From CAKXIK01 sp050947015 (GTDB taxonomy: Bacteria > Bacillota > Clostridia > Oscillospirales > Acutalibacteraceae), in the NCBI GenBank assembly GCA_050947015.1, contig JBMNVT010000007.1, positions 1 to 64,000 of the forward strand: a stretch of DNA of 64,000 nt, given 5' to 3'. The notes beneath the pieces were generated by a model. The model was not told where the DNA came from, searched no databases, and saw only the letters and a program-made list of their open reading frames with translations. A program made the position numbers and the translations under genes. Positions 33,007 to 42,703 of this stretch are shown one piece after another (within the stretch, counting starts at the first letter, position 1; the number at the start of each line of letters is the position of its first letter).

Positions 33007-34026
33007 TTATTCATCCTCCAGCCTGATGTGATCCAGATGCAGCCGAACACAGGTTCCTTTGCCGATTTCCGATGTGATTTCCATGGAGTGAGACAGCCTG
33101 CCAAGCACAACGCGGCAGAGGTAAAGCCCGACCCCGGTAGCGCGTTTATCGCCGCGGCCGTTGAAGCCGGTAAATCCCTGTTCGCCCAGTCGGGGAAGGT
33201 CTTCCGGCGCGATGCCGATGCCGGTATCCGAAATACAGAGCGTGTGGTTTTCCTCCAGCTCAATGGTAATCCCACCACGGTTTGTATACTTGATCGCGTT
33301 GGAAAGGAGCTGCCCCAGAACAAAGCAAAGCCACTTTTCATCTGTCAGCACCATGCAGTGAAGATCCCCGAGCGTCAGCGTCAGCTTTTTCCGGATAAAT
33401 TGCCCGGCGTATTTGCGGACTGTCTGCCGTACCAGATTGTCCAGATCATATTCGCGGATGACGTAATCGCTGGAACTGCTTTGCAGGCGCATATAAGAAA
33501 GCACCATTTCTACATATTGTTCAATTTTGAAAAGCTCGGAGGAAAGTTCGGGAATTTCTTCGCCTGTGCCGCTTTGCAGCAGCAGCCTCATTGCGGCAAT
33601 CGGCGTTTTGATCTGGTGCGCCCAAAGCGTGTAATATTCCGTCATCGAGCCGATGGTGCGTTCCGTTTCCGCAATCACCTGCAGGCGTTCACTGTCCAGC
33701 AGCTGCAAAAGCAATGTGTAATCGCGTTCAGTCAGGTTTTCCGGCGCAGGCAGTGCGGCGGTGCCCGCTGCAATGTTTTGCTGTAGATACACCATTTCAC
33801 AGTGGCGGCGGTAATAGCGGGAAAAGCCGATCGACGCCGCCAGCAGCGCCAGCACTCCGCAGCACAAAAAAGCATATCCAACGGCCTCCAGCGGCAAGTG
33901 GTACAAAGCAAACACCGCCAAAAAAATGACGGTAAAAACAACGGAAAGCAAAATGCTGCGGCGATGCTGCAGCAGATAGCTGCCCAGTGTGGAAAGAATT
34001 TTTGGTTTTTCCTGTTCTGTGTTCAT
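33007..34026 (-). CDS. BceS-type intramembrane-sensing histidine kinase
   Basis: 339 residues: two membrane segments at ~25-45 and ~50-67 joined by almost no extracellular loop, then DHp and ATPase domains. The phospho-acceptor His is in TLWAHQIKTPIAAM (~137), as in BceS/GraS. N box QLLSNAIKYTN, G1 DTGIGI and G2 GVGLYL are present. Such kinases sense through a BceAB transporter; one is encoded 3.3 kb away. No response regulator gene precedes it: the upstream 200 nt hold only a short open stub in the kinase frame and the capA-like promoter. Confidence 0.9.
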   Translation of the reverse strand: MNTEQEKPKILSTLGSYLLQHRRSILLSVVFTVIFLAVFALYHLPLEAVGYAFLCCGVLALLAASIGFSRYYRRHCEMVYLQQNIAAGTAALPAPENLTERDYTLLLQLLDSERLQVIAETERTIGSMTEYYTLWAHQIKTPIAAMRLLLQSGTGEEIPELSSELFKIEQYVEMVLSYMRLQSSSSDYVIREYDLDNLVRQTVRKYAGQFIRKKLTLTLGDLHCMVLTDEKWLCFVLGQLLSNAIKYTNRGGITIELEENHTLCISDTGIGIAPEDLPRLGEQGFTGFNGRGDKRATGVGLYLCRVVLGRLSHSMEITSEIGKGTCVRLHLDHIRLEDE

Positions 34027-34140
34027 CTGTTCCGACCATTCCTTTTTCAGATACAGCCCGAAAAGCTGCCGGGCAATGAATTACCGTGTAACGATTTTTA
34101 CGGGAGTGCGCAGGAGCTTCTGCCAATTACTGCAGAATTC

Positions 34141-34169
34141 TTCCTAACAACAGAAAAATATGGTATACT
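34141..34169 (+). promoter_or_regulatory. Promoter of CapA-like gene
   Basis: TTCCTA (34141-34146), 17 nt, TATACT (34164-34169), with a TGG extended -10. Confidence 0.5.
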
Positions 34170-34225
34170 GAAAATAATTTCCGGCGCGGCGTTTGGACGT
34201 GCAATGAAAAAAGGATGATTTCGCT

Positions 34226-35632
34226 ATGAAAAATGTCTGCAAAATTCTGTCTCTGGCGTTGGCTGTTGGGCTGCTGGGCGGGTGCGCGTTTACGGGTTCC
34301 GTGCCTGTTGCCGTCGGTTCCTCTGCGGAGAGTTCCTCCGCCGTAGAATCGGGCTCGGCTTCGGATTTGCCGCAGACCTCCTCTTTGCCGCGGCCTTCTT
34401 CCGCTGAGGTTTCCTCTGAAGAAGAAAGAAAGCCCGAAACGCTTGCGGCGCTGCTGAACGCGCTGCAGCGCACGGGTGCGGCCAAACCGGCCAGAGAGCA
34501 GGCGCAGCGGTTTGCGGATTCCGGCAGCGGCCTGCCGCAAAGCGCTTTGGCAGTTCGCGGGCTTCTTGACCTTTGCGCCGCGCCAAGACAAACGGCAGGG
34601 CTTTCGGAACGGATTACCGCCGCCGCGCAGGAAAGCGGAATCCCCCGCGAGGCATTTCAGCTTGCCGCGGTGGCCTGCCGGGAACGTGGACTGAAAACAG
34701 CAGATTCCGTTACGCTGACCTTTACTGGAGACTGCACCTTTTCTCCGATCAATGAAGAGTCTCACAGCAAATCTTTTGACCAGGTTTATGCCAAGCAGAG
34801 CAGCCCATCTTATCCGTTTGACCGCATGTTTCCGTGGTTTACCACTGATGACATCACCTGCATCAATTTTGAGGGGACTCTGACCAAAAGCCTTGCCCAT
34901 GCCGAAAAGACGTATTATTTTCGCGGCGATCCGTCGCTCGCCAAAATCCTTCCGTCTTCTTCGGTGGAGCTTGCCAATTTAGCGAACAACCACACAATGG
35001 ATTATTTTCAGCGTGGGTTTGACGACACCGTGACCGCGCTGACCGGTGCCGGCGTTTCCCTGATCACGGTGCAGCAGCCGTATGTGGTCACCGTCAATGG
35101 GATTCAGGTGGTGTTCATCGGGCAGCAAATGGCGTTCGGAGCAAATGCCGCCGCAGAAACCGTAAAGAAATACAAGCGGCCGGACAATATTGTCGTCGTT
35201 GTGATGCACTGGAGCACGGAATTTTCCAATCAGGCTGCGCCGGTGTGCGTTGAGGCCGGGCACGGCCTGATTGACGCCGGAGCCGACCTTGTCATTGGGC
35301 ATCATCCGCATGTTTTGCAGGGCGTGGAGATTTATCAGGATAAATATATTGTTTACAGTCTGGGGAATTTCGCGTTTGGAGCAAATGTGGGGCCGGTTAC
35401 TTCGCCGTACACCATGGCATTTCGCGCCCGCTTTGCGCTGCGGGATGAAAAAATCTCCATGATCAATGGCGAAATTGTTCCCTGCTGCCCTACTTCCGAC
35501 GCAAGCGGCTGGAACAATTATCAGCCCAAACCGTTGTTTGGCGAGAAAGCGTGCGAGCTTGCCGATTATGTGGTCTCGATCAGCGGTTCCCTGCCGTATG
35601 GCGTAAAAAAGCTTTCCTATTTTGATGTCTGA
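34226..35632 (+). CDS. CapA-family lipoprotein
   Basis: 468 residues. Signal peptide with lipobox LGGC (lipidated Cys20), then a Ser/Ala/Glu-rich low-complexity linker to ~75, a helical segment, and a CapA/PgsA metallophosphatase-like domain from ~160 (TLTFTGDCTF, NFEGTL, LANNHTMDY, VVVMHWSTE, GHHPHVLQ, YSLGNF). CapA proteins take part in polyglutamate or capsule export, but many clostridial members stand alone with unknown roles, as here. The GDC, NNH and GHHPH motifs keep the metal ligands. Confidence 0.85.
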   Translation: MKNVCKILSLALAVGLLGGCAFTGSVPVAVGSSAESSSAVESGSASDLPQTSSLPRPSSAEVSSEEERKPETLAALLNALQRTGAAKPAREQAQRFADSGSGLPQSALAVRGLLDLCAAPRQTAGLSERITAAAQESGIPREAFQLAAVACRERGLKTADSVTLTFTGDCTFSPINEESHSKSFDQVYAKQSSPSYPFDRMFPWFTTDDITCINFEGTLTKSLAHAEKTYYFRGDPSLAKILPSSSVELANLANNHTMDYFQRGFDDTVTALTGAGVSLITVQQPYVVTVNGIQVVFIGQQMAFGANAAAETVKKYKRPDNIVVVVMHWSTEFSNQAAPVCVEAGHGLIDAGADLVIGHHPHVLQGVEIYQDKYIVYSLGNFAFGANVGPVTSPYTMAFRARFALRDEKISMINGEIVPCCPTSDASGWNNYQPKPLFGEKACELADYVVSISGSLPYGVKKLSYFDV

Positions 35633-35661
35633 CCGCAGGCGCACAGAAAATGGAGCGGTCT

Positions 35662-36303
35662 TTACAGAGCAAGCGAGCCCATCGGATCCCATGGTTCCAG
35701 CGTAATGGGTTCCGCCTCATATTCCGCAAGCTCTTCGGCGGTAAGGTACTTTCTGTTCACGACCACCTGATAAAGATATTCGTCAAACCAGGCGTCGCTC
35801 ATAACAAAATAACCGTCACGGCCAACATCCTTGCCCCAACTGTTTTCCACACGCCAACGGTTCGGTTTGCCGTTTTCGTCCAGATTGACGCCTTCAAACA
35901 CCATTGCGTGGGTCAGCAGGCTCTGGCCGTAATCCAGGCGCTCGCTTTTCGTCATCGGGAAATCGGTGCCGAAAAGCAACCCGGGTTCATAGACGGAAAG
36001 GTCGAGAATCCCCTCTTCGCGCACGCAGCATATCGCTGGGCGCGCCGTTTTTGTGTTCAGCACGCAGTCTGCAGGCAAATCCACGCAGCTTTTCCGTCGG
36101 GTAAAAATCAAGCTCGCCCGTATTGGAGGAAACGGCTGTTTCCGGCATCGCCGACTTTGGCACAACACCGTATTTTTTGACGAGATTGCGCAGCATATCC
36201 CACTGACCGCCGTCCTGTACGGGAGCGGAAAGCAGATACGAAATTAGGCGGCTGTCGGTGGGTTCCTCCAGCGCTTTTAAAATATTCTCCAGGAAATGCG
36301 GTA
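35662..36303 (-). pseudogene. pepC: Ruined aminopeptidase C (bleomycin hydrolase family)
   Basis: Two frames carry pieces of PepC. The first, from 36303, reads FLENILKALEEP, SRLISYLLSAP, KKYGVVPKSAMPETAVSSNT, then loses homology near 36030. The second resumes at EEGILDLSVYEPGLL and includes SLLTHAMVFEGVNLDENGKP, RVENSWG and KDVGRDGYFVMSDAWFDEY to the end. The N-terminal ~120 residues with the catalytic Cys are missing (TGA directly upstream), and about 150-170 residues plus a frameshift are lost in the middle. The catalytic His and Asn remain. It is cut off by the nucleoside hydrolase gene end. Confidence 0.85.
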
Positions 36304-36310
36304 TTCATCC

Positions 36311-37282
36311 TTAAACAACATTCTTTCTGTCAGGTGCGGTAATAATGACTTTTTGGTTCTGGGAGAGCTCATTGCCCGACAGCTTTTCAAACAGATCGCA
36401 CACCAGCTCGTCACGATTGATCCAGTAGCAGTATTTCATCAGCGGGCGGGTGGGGCAGCTGCCGTAATGGTGGTCATACTCGGGAATCGGCGCGGGGATC
36501 AGTCTGTCGGAAACAAAACGTGGACCAAGCAGCCACGCCACGGCAGTCACATCCCAGATTACGCGGCTCCACGGCTTGCCGGCTGCATATTTCCGGGCAG
36601 CTTCTCTCGTGTGTTCCACCAGATAGTCGCACAGCGCGTTTTTGCCGGAAAGCCACATCAAAAGCTCGGCTTCACTGACGGCAAAGGACGAAACGACGCC
36701 CATGCAAGGCAGCTGCACCACCGGCACGCCGCATCCGAACACCACCCGAGCCGCGGCGACGTCCTGCATCATGTTGAATTCGCGGGAGTCCGGCCAGTCG
36801 AGCGCATGACCGCCCAGCCAGACAACGACGATCCGTTCTTTCAGTTCGGGTTTCCTGAGCAGTGCCGACGCCACATTGGTAATTGCGCCGATTGCGACGA
36901 TATACAGCGGATGTTCGGAGCTGTACTCCATCCCCAGCGCGCAGATACGGTCGGCGGCGGGAGAAGAAACCGGGGTCTTTTCGTCGGGGAGATAGGTTTC
37001 TGAACCAAGGAAAACCTGCGGGAAAAGGTCTTCCCGTCCGGCAAGCGACAAAATATGGCGAATTTCTGTGTAGCTCTTTTTCATGCCGTCTGCGGGGCTT
37101 TCGGAGTTTTCATTGAAAAAAGGCGCGGCGGTGATTGCCCGCACGCGAAGCTGCGGTTCGCAGCGAAGCAGGTAGGAAAGCGCAAACTGGTCGTCGACCT
37201 CGTTAAAGGTGTCGGTGTCCAATATAACGTCCGCCGGCAATTTCGGTCTTGCCAGCATGGAAAGACGGGTGGAAGCATCCAT
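36311..37282 (-). CDS. Inosine-uridine-type nucleoside hydrolase
   Basis: 323 residues. The N-terminal DVILDTDTFNEVDDQFAL is the Asp-rich calcium site (DTD..NEVDD) of the IU-NH family, in which DTDxGxDDA is the usual form; VIWDVTAVAWLL near the C-terminus supplies the last Asp. Hydrolyses N-glycosidic bonds of nucleosides, although the Asn-Glu-Val insertion variant may act on other ribosides. The ATG at 37282 is chosen for GGAGG 8 nt upstream. It is 35 nt after manA and likely cotranscribed. Confidence 0.88.
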   Translation of the reverse strand: MDASTRLSMLARPKLPADVILDTDTFNEVDDQFALSYLLRCEPQLRVRAITAAPFFNENSESPADGMKKSYTEIRHILSLAGREDLFPQVFLGSETYLPDEKTPVSSPAADRICALGMEYSSEHPLYIVAIGAITNVASALLRKPELKERIVVVWLGGHALDWPDSREFNMMQDVAAARVVFGCGVPVVQLPCMGVVSSFAVSEAELLMWLSGKNALCDYLVEHTREAARKYAAGKPWSRVIWDVTAVAWLLGPRFVSDRLIPAPIPEYDHHYGSCPTRPLMKYCYWINRDELVCDLFEKLSGNELSQNQKVIITAPDRKNVV

Positions 37283-37317
37283 CAAAAATTCCTCCATTTT
37301 TGTTTTTCGGTGTTTGT

Positions 37318-38283
37318 TTAAACAGATGTGCAAAGAATCCGGCCGGCGCCGTCCAAAGAGTATTCGCCGCAGCATGCCGGAATAAAAATGCATTCGCCGC
37401 GTCCCAGCGTCAGTCGCTTTTCGCCGCAGCAGAGCGCCGCTTCTCCTTCGGTGCAGAGCAGGGCGTGAAAGCTGGTTTCGTCGGCGCAGAAGGACGCCTT
37501 GCTGCGCAGATCAATGGCCGTTACGGTAAAACGGCTGCAGCGGGCAAGAACAGTGGTGATGCAGCCCTCGCGTTCCACCGGTGCCTCGCGCCGGTCGGGG
37601 CTTCCGGAGGGGGTCAGTTTCGTCACGTCGAGCGCTTTGTCAATGTGCAGGGGTCTCGGTTTCCCGTCGGCGCCCAGACGACCGTAGTCGGAAACACGGT
37701 AGGTACTGTTGCTGTTCTGTTGAATTTCGGCAATCAGAATGCCGCTGCCAATAGCGTGCAGTGTTCCGGCTTCGATGAAAAACACGTCTCCCCTGTGGAC
37801 GGGAACGGTATTGACAACGTCGGTCAGCGTGTTGTCCTCAATGCGGCGGCGGAATTCTTCCTTGCTGATTTCGCGGTTAAAGCCGTAAATCAGTGTTGCG
37901 CCTTCGGCGCAGTCCACAACATACCACATTTCGGTTTTGCCGTTCTCGTGCTCCACGCGTTTGGCATACTCATCATCCGGGTGGACCTGAACGGAAAGCT
38001 TGTTCGCCGCGTCGATCAATTTAATCAGCACCGGAAAGCTGTCCAGTTCGGCGCAATGTGTGCCGAGTGCCGCTTTGCCGGCCTTGGCAAGGTATTCAGC
38101 CAGTGTCATACCGGCGCATTCGCCGCTTGCAACAATCGAGGGTCCGTCCGGATGGCATGAAAGCTCCCATGCTTCGGCAACCTTGTCCAGGTTGCTTTTC
38201 ATGCCAAATTCTGTTTTCAGGCGGGTGCCCCCCCATAAATAATCCTTGAACGCCGGAGAAAGTTTGATCGGCTCTGTTTTCAT
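37318..38283 (-). CDS. manA: Mannose-6-phosphate isomerase, class I
   Basis: 321 residues, short Firmicutes type. DYLWGGTRLK at the N-terminus, KLIDAANKLSVQVHPDDEYA with the zinc-binding QVHP, EMWYVVDC and the later HAIGSG motif with a zinc His are all present. Interconverts mannose-6-P and fructose-6-P. ATG 38283 follows AAAGGACGG; longer upstream frame lacks support. Promoter at 38345-38373. Confidence 0.93.
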   Translation of the reverse strand: MKTEPIKLSPAFKDYLWGGTRLKTEFGMKSNLDKVAEAWELSCHPDGPSIVASGECAGMTLAEYLAKAGKAALGTHCAELDSFPVLIKLIDAANKLSVQVHPDDEYAKRVEHENGKTEMWYVVDCAEGATLIYGFNREISKEEFRRRIEDNTLTDVVNTVPVHRGDVFFIEAGTLHAIGSGILIAEIQQNSNSTYRVSDYGRLGADGKPRPLHIDKALDVTKLTPSGSPDRREAPVEREGCITTVLARCSRFTVTAIDLRSKASFCADETSFHALLCTEGEAALCCGEKRLTLGRGECIFIPACCGEYSLDGAGRILCTSV

Positions 38284-38344
38284 ATCAATTCCGTCCTTTC
38301 TGACTTTGCCTGTGAATAAAGTTTTTTGTACTTCTTTATATTGT

Positions 38345-38373
38345 ATTATATCATACCCGATTGATGATTTGAA
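38345..38373 (-). promoter_or_regulatory. manA promoter
   Basis: Minus strand TTCAAA (38368-38373), 17 nt, TATAAT (38345-38350). Confidence 0.55.
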
Positions 38374-38390
38374 CCCGAAAAAAACGGATG

Positions 38391-38872
38391 TCACCTGCAA
38401 AAAATTGCAATAGGCATCCGCTTTTTCTTTGTTTTTGCCACGCCGCACGACGGGGTATTGGCACAGTCAACGGTCAGTATTAAATACTTCAGGTCGGACA
38501 CGGCAAAGCACCATTGCACCAGCGCGTTAACAGCGCGAACCGTATAGCCGTGGCGCTGATACTTTTCGGCCATAAAAATAGGCGACCTCTACTTCGTTAA
38601 CAGTTTCTTCCAGACCCATACCGGCCATGCCAATCAGCTCGTCGGTATCTTGCTTTACAATGGCGTAGCGCTTGTTTTCATATACATCGGTCGAATCTTT
38701 TTTGCTTTGCAGCCAGTCAATATAATCATAAAAAATCCTCCGGTTCGTGTGCATTTTCCGACCAGTCCCGCATAAAACGGCGGACGCCGGTCTCGCGGAC
38801 AATCTGATGCAGACGCGGCGCGTCCTTGCGTTCAAAATCCCGGACTGCAATTTCTCCCAGCTGAAGATACAA
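38391..38872 (-). pseudogene. GNAT acetyltransferase with two frameshifts
   Basis: Three consecutive frames make one GNAT protein: first, from a TTG at 38872, LGEIAVRDFERKDAPRLHQI to HEPEDF; second FYDYIDWLQSKK, AIVKQDTDELIGMAGMG, EVEVAYF; third MAEKYQRHGYTVRAVNALV, LILTVDCANTPSCGVAK. The frame changes fall near 38730 and 38580. The expected last helix after VAK is replaced by a terminator-like hairpin. Unless these are sequencing errors, the gene is dead. Confidence 0.8.
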
Positions 38873-38961
38873 TGCTAAATCGCTCCTTTCGAGAATGGTG
38901 CTTTTACCAGTATAGCACAGTGGTTTTGCTGCAAAGGAATTGCAAAGCAAGATAAAAAAGA

Positions 38962-38984
38962 GCGCCGCTCAAACAGAGCGGCGC
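38962..38984 (-). terminator. nifJ terminator
   Basis: Perfect 9-bp arms GCGCCGCTC (38962-38970) and GAGCGGCGC (38976-38984); on the minus strand TCTTTTTT follows. Confidence 0.85.
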
Positions 38985-39017
38985 CCGGTGCAGACTGAAC
39001 AATCAGCTGCGGGAATA

Positions 39018-42000
39018 TCAGTCTTCTTTCTTCTCGGGAGCGTAGAGCGCCTGCAGACGGAGCAGGTGATCGTAACGGGCAACCGAGTTCTTTTCGGCCT
39101 CGGCAAAGAGCTTTTCGGCTCTCTCCGGGAACGAACGGGTCAGAGCGGAGTAACGGGCTTCGCCCATGATGAAGTCGCGGTAGCTGGCGGAACCCTGCTT
39201 GCTGTCGATAGTGAAGGGGTTCTTGCCCTCTGCCTTCAGGGCCGGGTTGAAGCGGAACATGTTCCAGTAACCGCAATCGACGGCCTTCTTCATCTCGCTC
39301 TGGCAGTTGACCATGCCGCCCTTGATGCTGTGCATCTCGCAGGGAGCGTAGCCGATGATCAGCGACGGACCCGGATAAGCTTCCGCTTCGGTCAGGGCCT
39401 TGATGGTCTGATTCATGTCGGCGCCCATAGCGATCTGAGCAACATAGACGTAGCCGTAGGACATGGCGATCTCAGCGAGGCTCTTCTTTGCGATGGCCTT
39501 ACCGGCAGCGGCAAACTGCGCGACCTGACCGATCTGGGAAGCCTTGGAAGCCTGTCCGCCGGTGTTGGAGTAAACTTCGGTATCGAAGACCATGATGTTC
39601 ACGTCTTCGCCGGAAGCAAGGACATGGTCCACGCCGCCGAATCCAATATCATATGCCCAGCCGTCGCCGCCGAAGATCCAAACGGATTTCTTGGAGAGGT
39701 ATTCCTTATCGGCCAGAATGGTGTTGGCGAGCTTGCAGGCGTCGCAGTCACAGCCGGGCTCCACGCCGTTTTCCAGAGCGGCGACGAGCGCCTCGGTGGC
39801 AGCACCGTTGGTCTTGCCGTCGTCCATGGTGTCGAGCCATTTCTGGCCGGCTTCCTTGATCTCGGCAGTAGCCCAATCAATCGCGAGCAGAGCCTTCACA
39901 TTCTCGGCAAGGCGGTTGCGGACTGCGCGCTGGCCAAGCAGCATGCCGTAGCCGTGTTCCGCGTTATCCTCAAACAGAGAGTTTGCCCATGCCGGTCCGT
40001 GACCTTTTTTGTCCGTGGTATACGGAGAGGTTGCAGCAGGTCCGCCCCAGATGGAGGAGCAGCCGGTCGCGTTGGAAATATACATGCGATCGCCGAACAG
40101 CTGGGTAATCAGGCGGGCGTAAGAGGTTTCGGCACAGCCTGCGCAGGAGCCGGAGAACTCGAGCAGCGGCTTCTTAAACTGGCTTGCAAGTACGGTCTGG
40201 CCAAGAGTTTCCGGCTTTTCGGAAACCTTTTCCACACAGTAATCGAACACGGCCTGCTGGTCTTCCTGAGCCTCGCGCGGAGCCATCTTGAGGGATTTGG
40301 TCGGGCAGACGCCGACGCAGACGCCGCAGCCCATGCAGTCCATCGGAGAGATGGCCAGCGTGTAGGTGTAATTCGTTTTAACAACCGGCTTCGGAGCCTT
40401 CTTCATGTTTGCCGGAGCAGCGGCGACCTCCTCGTCGTTCAGAGCGAACGGACGGATGGTTGCGTGCGGGCAGACAAAGGAGCAGCGGTTGCACTTTGCG
40501 CAGGTATCCTGGTTCCAGGACGGAACCATAACGGCAACGCCGCGCTTTTCGTAAGCGGAAGCGCCCTGCTCAAAGGTACCGTCGACATGATCGACAAACG
40601 CGGAGACCGGCAGCGAATCGCCGTCCATCTTTCCGACAGGATTCATAATGGTATCGACCATCTTGACCAGCTTGGCCGGGCCGTTTTCGGTCGCGGCGGC
40701 TGCTGCATCCTGTGCGTTCGCCCAGTCGGCAGGAACATCAATTTTGACAAACGCGGAAACACCGGCGTCAATCGCCTTGTGGTTCATGTCAACAACATCC
40801 TGACCCTTTTTCAGGTAGGACTTGGTGGCGGCGGCCTTCATATACTCAACGGCCTTCTCAATCGGCATCACCTTGGCAAGTGCAAAGAACGCGGCCTGCA
40901 GAATGGTGTTGGTGCGTTTGCCCATGCCGATCTTGGCGGCGAGGTCGATGGCGTTGACGGTGTAAAGCTGGATATTGTTCTTCGCAATGTAGCGTTTTGC
41001 TTCGGCAGGCATGTGCTTGTCAAGCTCTTCTGCGGTCCACTGGCAGTTAATCAGGAACACGCCGCCCGGCTTAACGTCGTTGACCATCTTGTAGCCTTTG
41101 ATGACGTAGGACGGGTTATGGCAGGCCACGAAATCGGCCTTGTTGATATAGTACGGGCTCTTGATCGGCTTGTCGCCAAAGCGCAGATGCGAAATGGTGA
41201 TACCGCCGGTCTTTTTGGAGTCATACTGGAAATATGCCTGAACGTATTTGTCGGTATGGTCGCCGATGATCTTAATGGAGTTCTTGTTCGCGCCGACGGT
41301 TCCGTCGCCGCCCAGACCCCAGAATTTGCACTCGATGGTGCCTTCGGCAGCGGTGTTCGGCGCGGGCTTTTCTTCCAGAGAAAGATGCGTCACATCGTCG
41401 TTGATGCCGAGGGTAAAGTGAGCTTTGGGCTCGTCCTTGGCCAGCTCGTCATACACAGCGAAGATGCTGGCAGGCGGGGTGTCCTTGGAACCGAGGCCGT
41501 AACGGCCGCCGATGACCTTTGCGCTGCAGGTGCCGGTCGCAGCCAGAGCGGCAACAACGTCCATGAACAGCGGCTCGCCGATGGAGCCGGGCTCCTTGGT
41601 GCGGTCGAGAACGGCGATCTTCTTGGCGGTTTCCGGAATAGCGGCAGCAAGCTTTTCCGCAGAGAACGGACGGTACAGGCGAACCTTGACCAGACCGACC
41701 TTTTCGCCCTTCGCGGTGAGGTAATCGATGACTTCTTCCGCAACGTCGCAGATGGAGCCCATGGCGATGATCACGCGGTCGGCATCCGGTGCGCCGTAGT
41801 AGTTGAACAGCTGATAATCGGTGCCCAGCTTGGCGTTGATCTTGCCCATGTACTCTTCCACAATGCCGGGAACCGCTTCATAATAGCTGTTGCAGGCCTC
41901 GCGGTGCTGGAAGAAGATATCGCCGTTTTCGTGGGAGCCGCGCATCACAGGATGCTCCGGGTTCAGGGCGCGCTTGCGGAACGCGTCCACTGCATCCATA

Positions 42001-42587
42001 TCGCACATTTCGGCCAGTTCATCGTAATCCCAGATGGAGATCTTCTGGATCTCGTGCGAGGTACGGAAGCCGTCGAAGAAGTTGATGAACGGAACGCGGC
42101 CCTTGATAGCGGCCAGATGAGCGACCGGAGAAAGATCCATGACTTCCTGCGGGTTGGTCTCGGCCAGCATTGCAAAGCCGGTCTGACGGCAGGCGTAAAT
42201 GTCGGAATGGTCGCCGAAAATGTTCAGCGCGTGGGAAGCAACGCAGCGCGCGGAAACATGGAACACAGCGGGCAGCAGCTCGCCGGCGATTTTGTACATG
42301 TTCGGGATCATCAGCAGCAGGCCCTGGGAGGCGGTGTAGGTGGTGGTCAGGGCGCCGGCAGCCAGCGAGCCGTGAACCGTACCGGAGGCGCCTGCCTCGG
42401 ACTGCATTTCGGCGACCTTAACGGTCGTACCGAAAATGTTTTTCTGTCCGGCAGCAGACCACTGATCGACATAGTCTGCCATCGGGCTGGACGGGGTGAT
42501 CGGGTAAATGCCCGCCACTTCGGTGAACGCATACGATACGTACGCCGCAGCGTTGTTGCCGTCCATGGTTTTCATTTTTCTTGCCAT
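39018..42587 (-). CDS. nifJ: Pyruvate:ferredoxin (flavodoxin) oxidoreductase
   Basis: 1189 residues, single-chain homodimeric PFOR. Order of domains: N-terminal pyrimidine-binding part (GIYPITPSSPMADYV), transketolase-C-like domain, gamma domain with GLGGDGTVGANK, two 4Fe-4S motifs CAKCNRCSFVCP (~695) and CMGCGVCVGVCP (~755), the proximal cluster Cys pair CAGC (~817), and the TPP-binding GDGWAYDIGFGG (~976) with YSNTGGQ. Converts pyruvate and CoA to acetyl-CoA, CO2 and reduced ferredoxin, the electron source for Rnf. AAAGGAGG lies upstream of the ATG. Confidence 0.96.
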   Translation of the reverse strand: MARKMKTMDGNNAAAYVSYAFTEVAGIYPITPSSPMADYVDQWSAAGQKNIFGTTVKVAEMQSEAGASGTVHGSLAAGALTTTYTASQGLLLMIPNMYKIAGELLPAVFHVSARCVASHALNIFGDHSDIYACRQTGFAMLAETNPQEVMDLSPVAHLAAIKGRVPFINFFDGFRTSHEIQKISIWDYDELAEMCDMDAVDAFRKRALNPEHPVMRGSHENGDIFFQHREACNSYYEAVPGIVEEYMGKINAKLGTDYQLFNYYGAPDADRVIIAMGSICDVAEEVIDYLTAKGEKVGLVKVRLYRPFSAEKLAAAIPETAKKIAVLDRTKEPGSIGEPLFMDVVAALAATGTCSAKVIGGRYGLGSKDTPPASIFAVYDELAKDEPKAHFTLGINDDVTHLSLEEKPAPNTAAEGTIECKFWGLGGDGTVGANKNSIKIIGDHTDKYVQAYFQYDSKKTGGITISHLRFGDKPIKSPYYINKADFVACHNPSYVIKGYKMVNDVKPGGVFLINCQWTAEELDKHMPAEAKRYIAKNNIQLYTVNAIDLAAKIGMGKRTNTILQAAFFALAKVMPIEKAVEYMKAAATKSYLKKGQDVVDMNHKAIDAGVSAFVKIDVPADWANAQDAAAAATENGPAKLVKMVDTIMNPVGKMDGDSLPVSAFVDHVDGTFEQGASAYEKRGVAVMVPSWNQDTCAKCNRCSFVCPHATIRPFALNDEEVAAAPANMKKAPKPVVKTNYTYTLAISPMDCMGCGVCVGVCPTKSLKMAPREAQEDQQAVFDYCVEKVSEKPETLGQTVLASQFKKPLLEFSGSCAGCAETSYARLITQLFGDRMYISNATGCSSIWGGPAATSPYTTDKKGHGPAWANSLFEDNAEHGYGMLLGQRAVRNRLAENVKALLAIDWATAEIKEAGQKWLDTMDDGKTNGAATEALVAALENGVEPGCDCDACKLANTILADKEYLSKKSVWIFGGDGWAYDIGFGGVDHVLASGEDVNIMVFDTEVYSNTGGQASKASQIGQVAQFAAAGKAIAKKSLAEIAMSYGYVYVAQIAMGADMNQTIKALTEAEAYPGPSLIIGYAPCEMHSIKGGMVNCQSEMKKAVDCGYWNMFRFNPALKAEGKNPFTIDSKQGSASYRDFIMGEARYSALTRSFPERAEKLFAEAEKNSVARYDHLLRLQALYAPEKKED

Positions 42588-42674
42588 GATGACTATAGTC
42601 CTCCTTTAATTAGGATCACAATTCAGTTTCGTGCATTTGGGCAGCAAAAAACTGCGCAACACACGCTAATTGTA

Positions 42675-42703
42675 ATTTTATCATCTTTCCCGGCGGCTGT
42701 AAA
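42675..42703 (-). promoter_or_regulatory. nifJ promoter
   Basis: Minus strand TTTACA (42698-42703), 17 nt, TAAAAT (42675-42680), ~90 nt before nifJ. Confidence 0.6.

Noticed and set aside
34027..34225. Remnant of a BceR response regulator upstream of the kinase
   Set aside because: All frames were read; only a short stub in the kinase frame after a TAA is seen, with no receiver or winged-helix motif.
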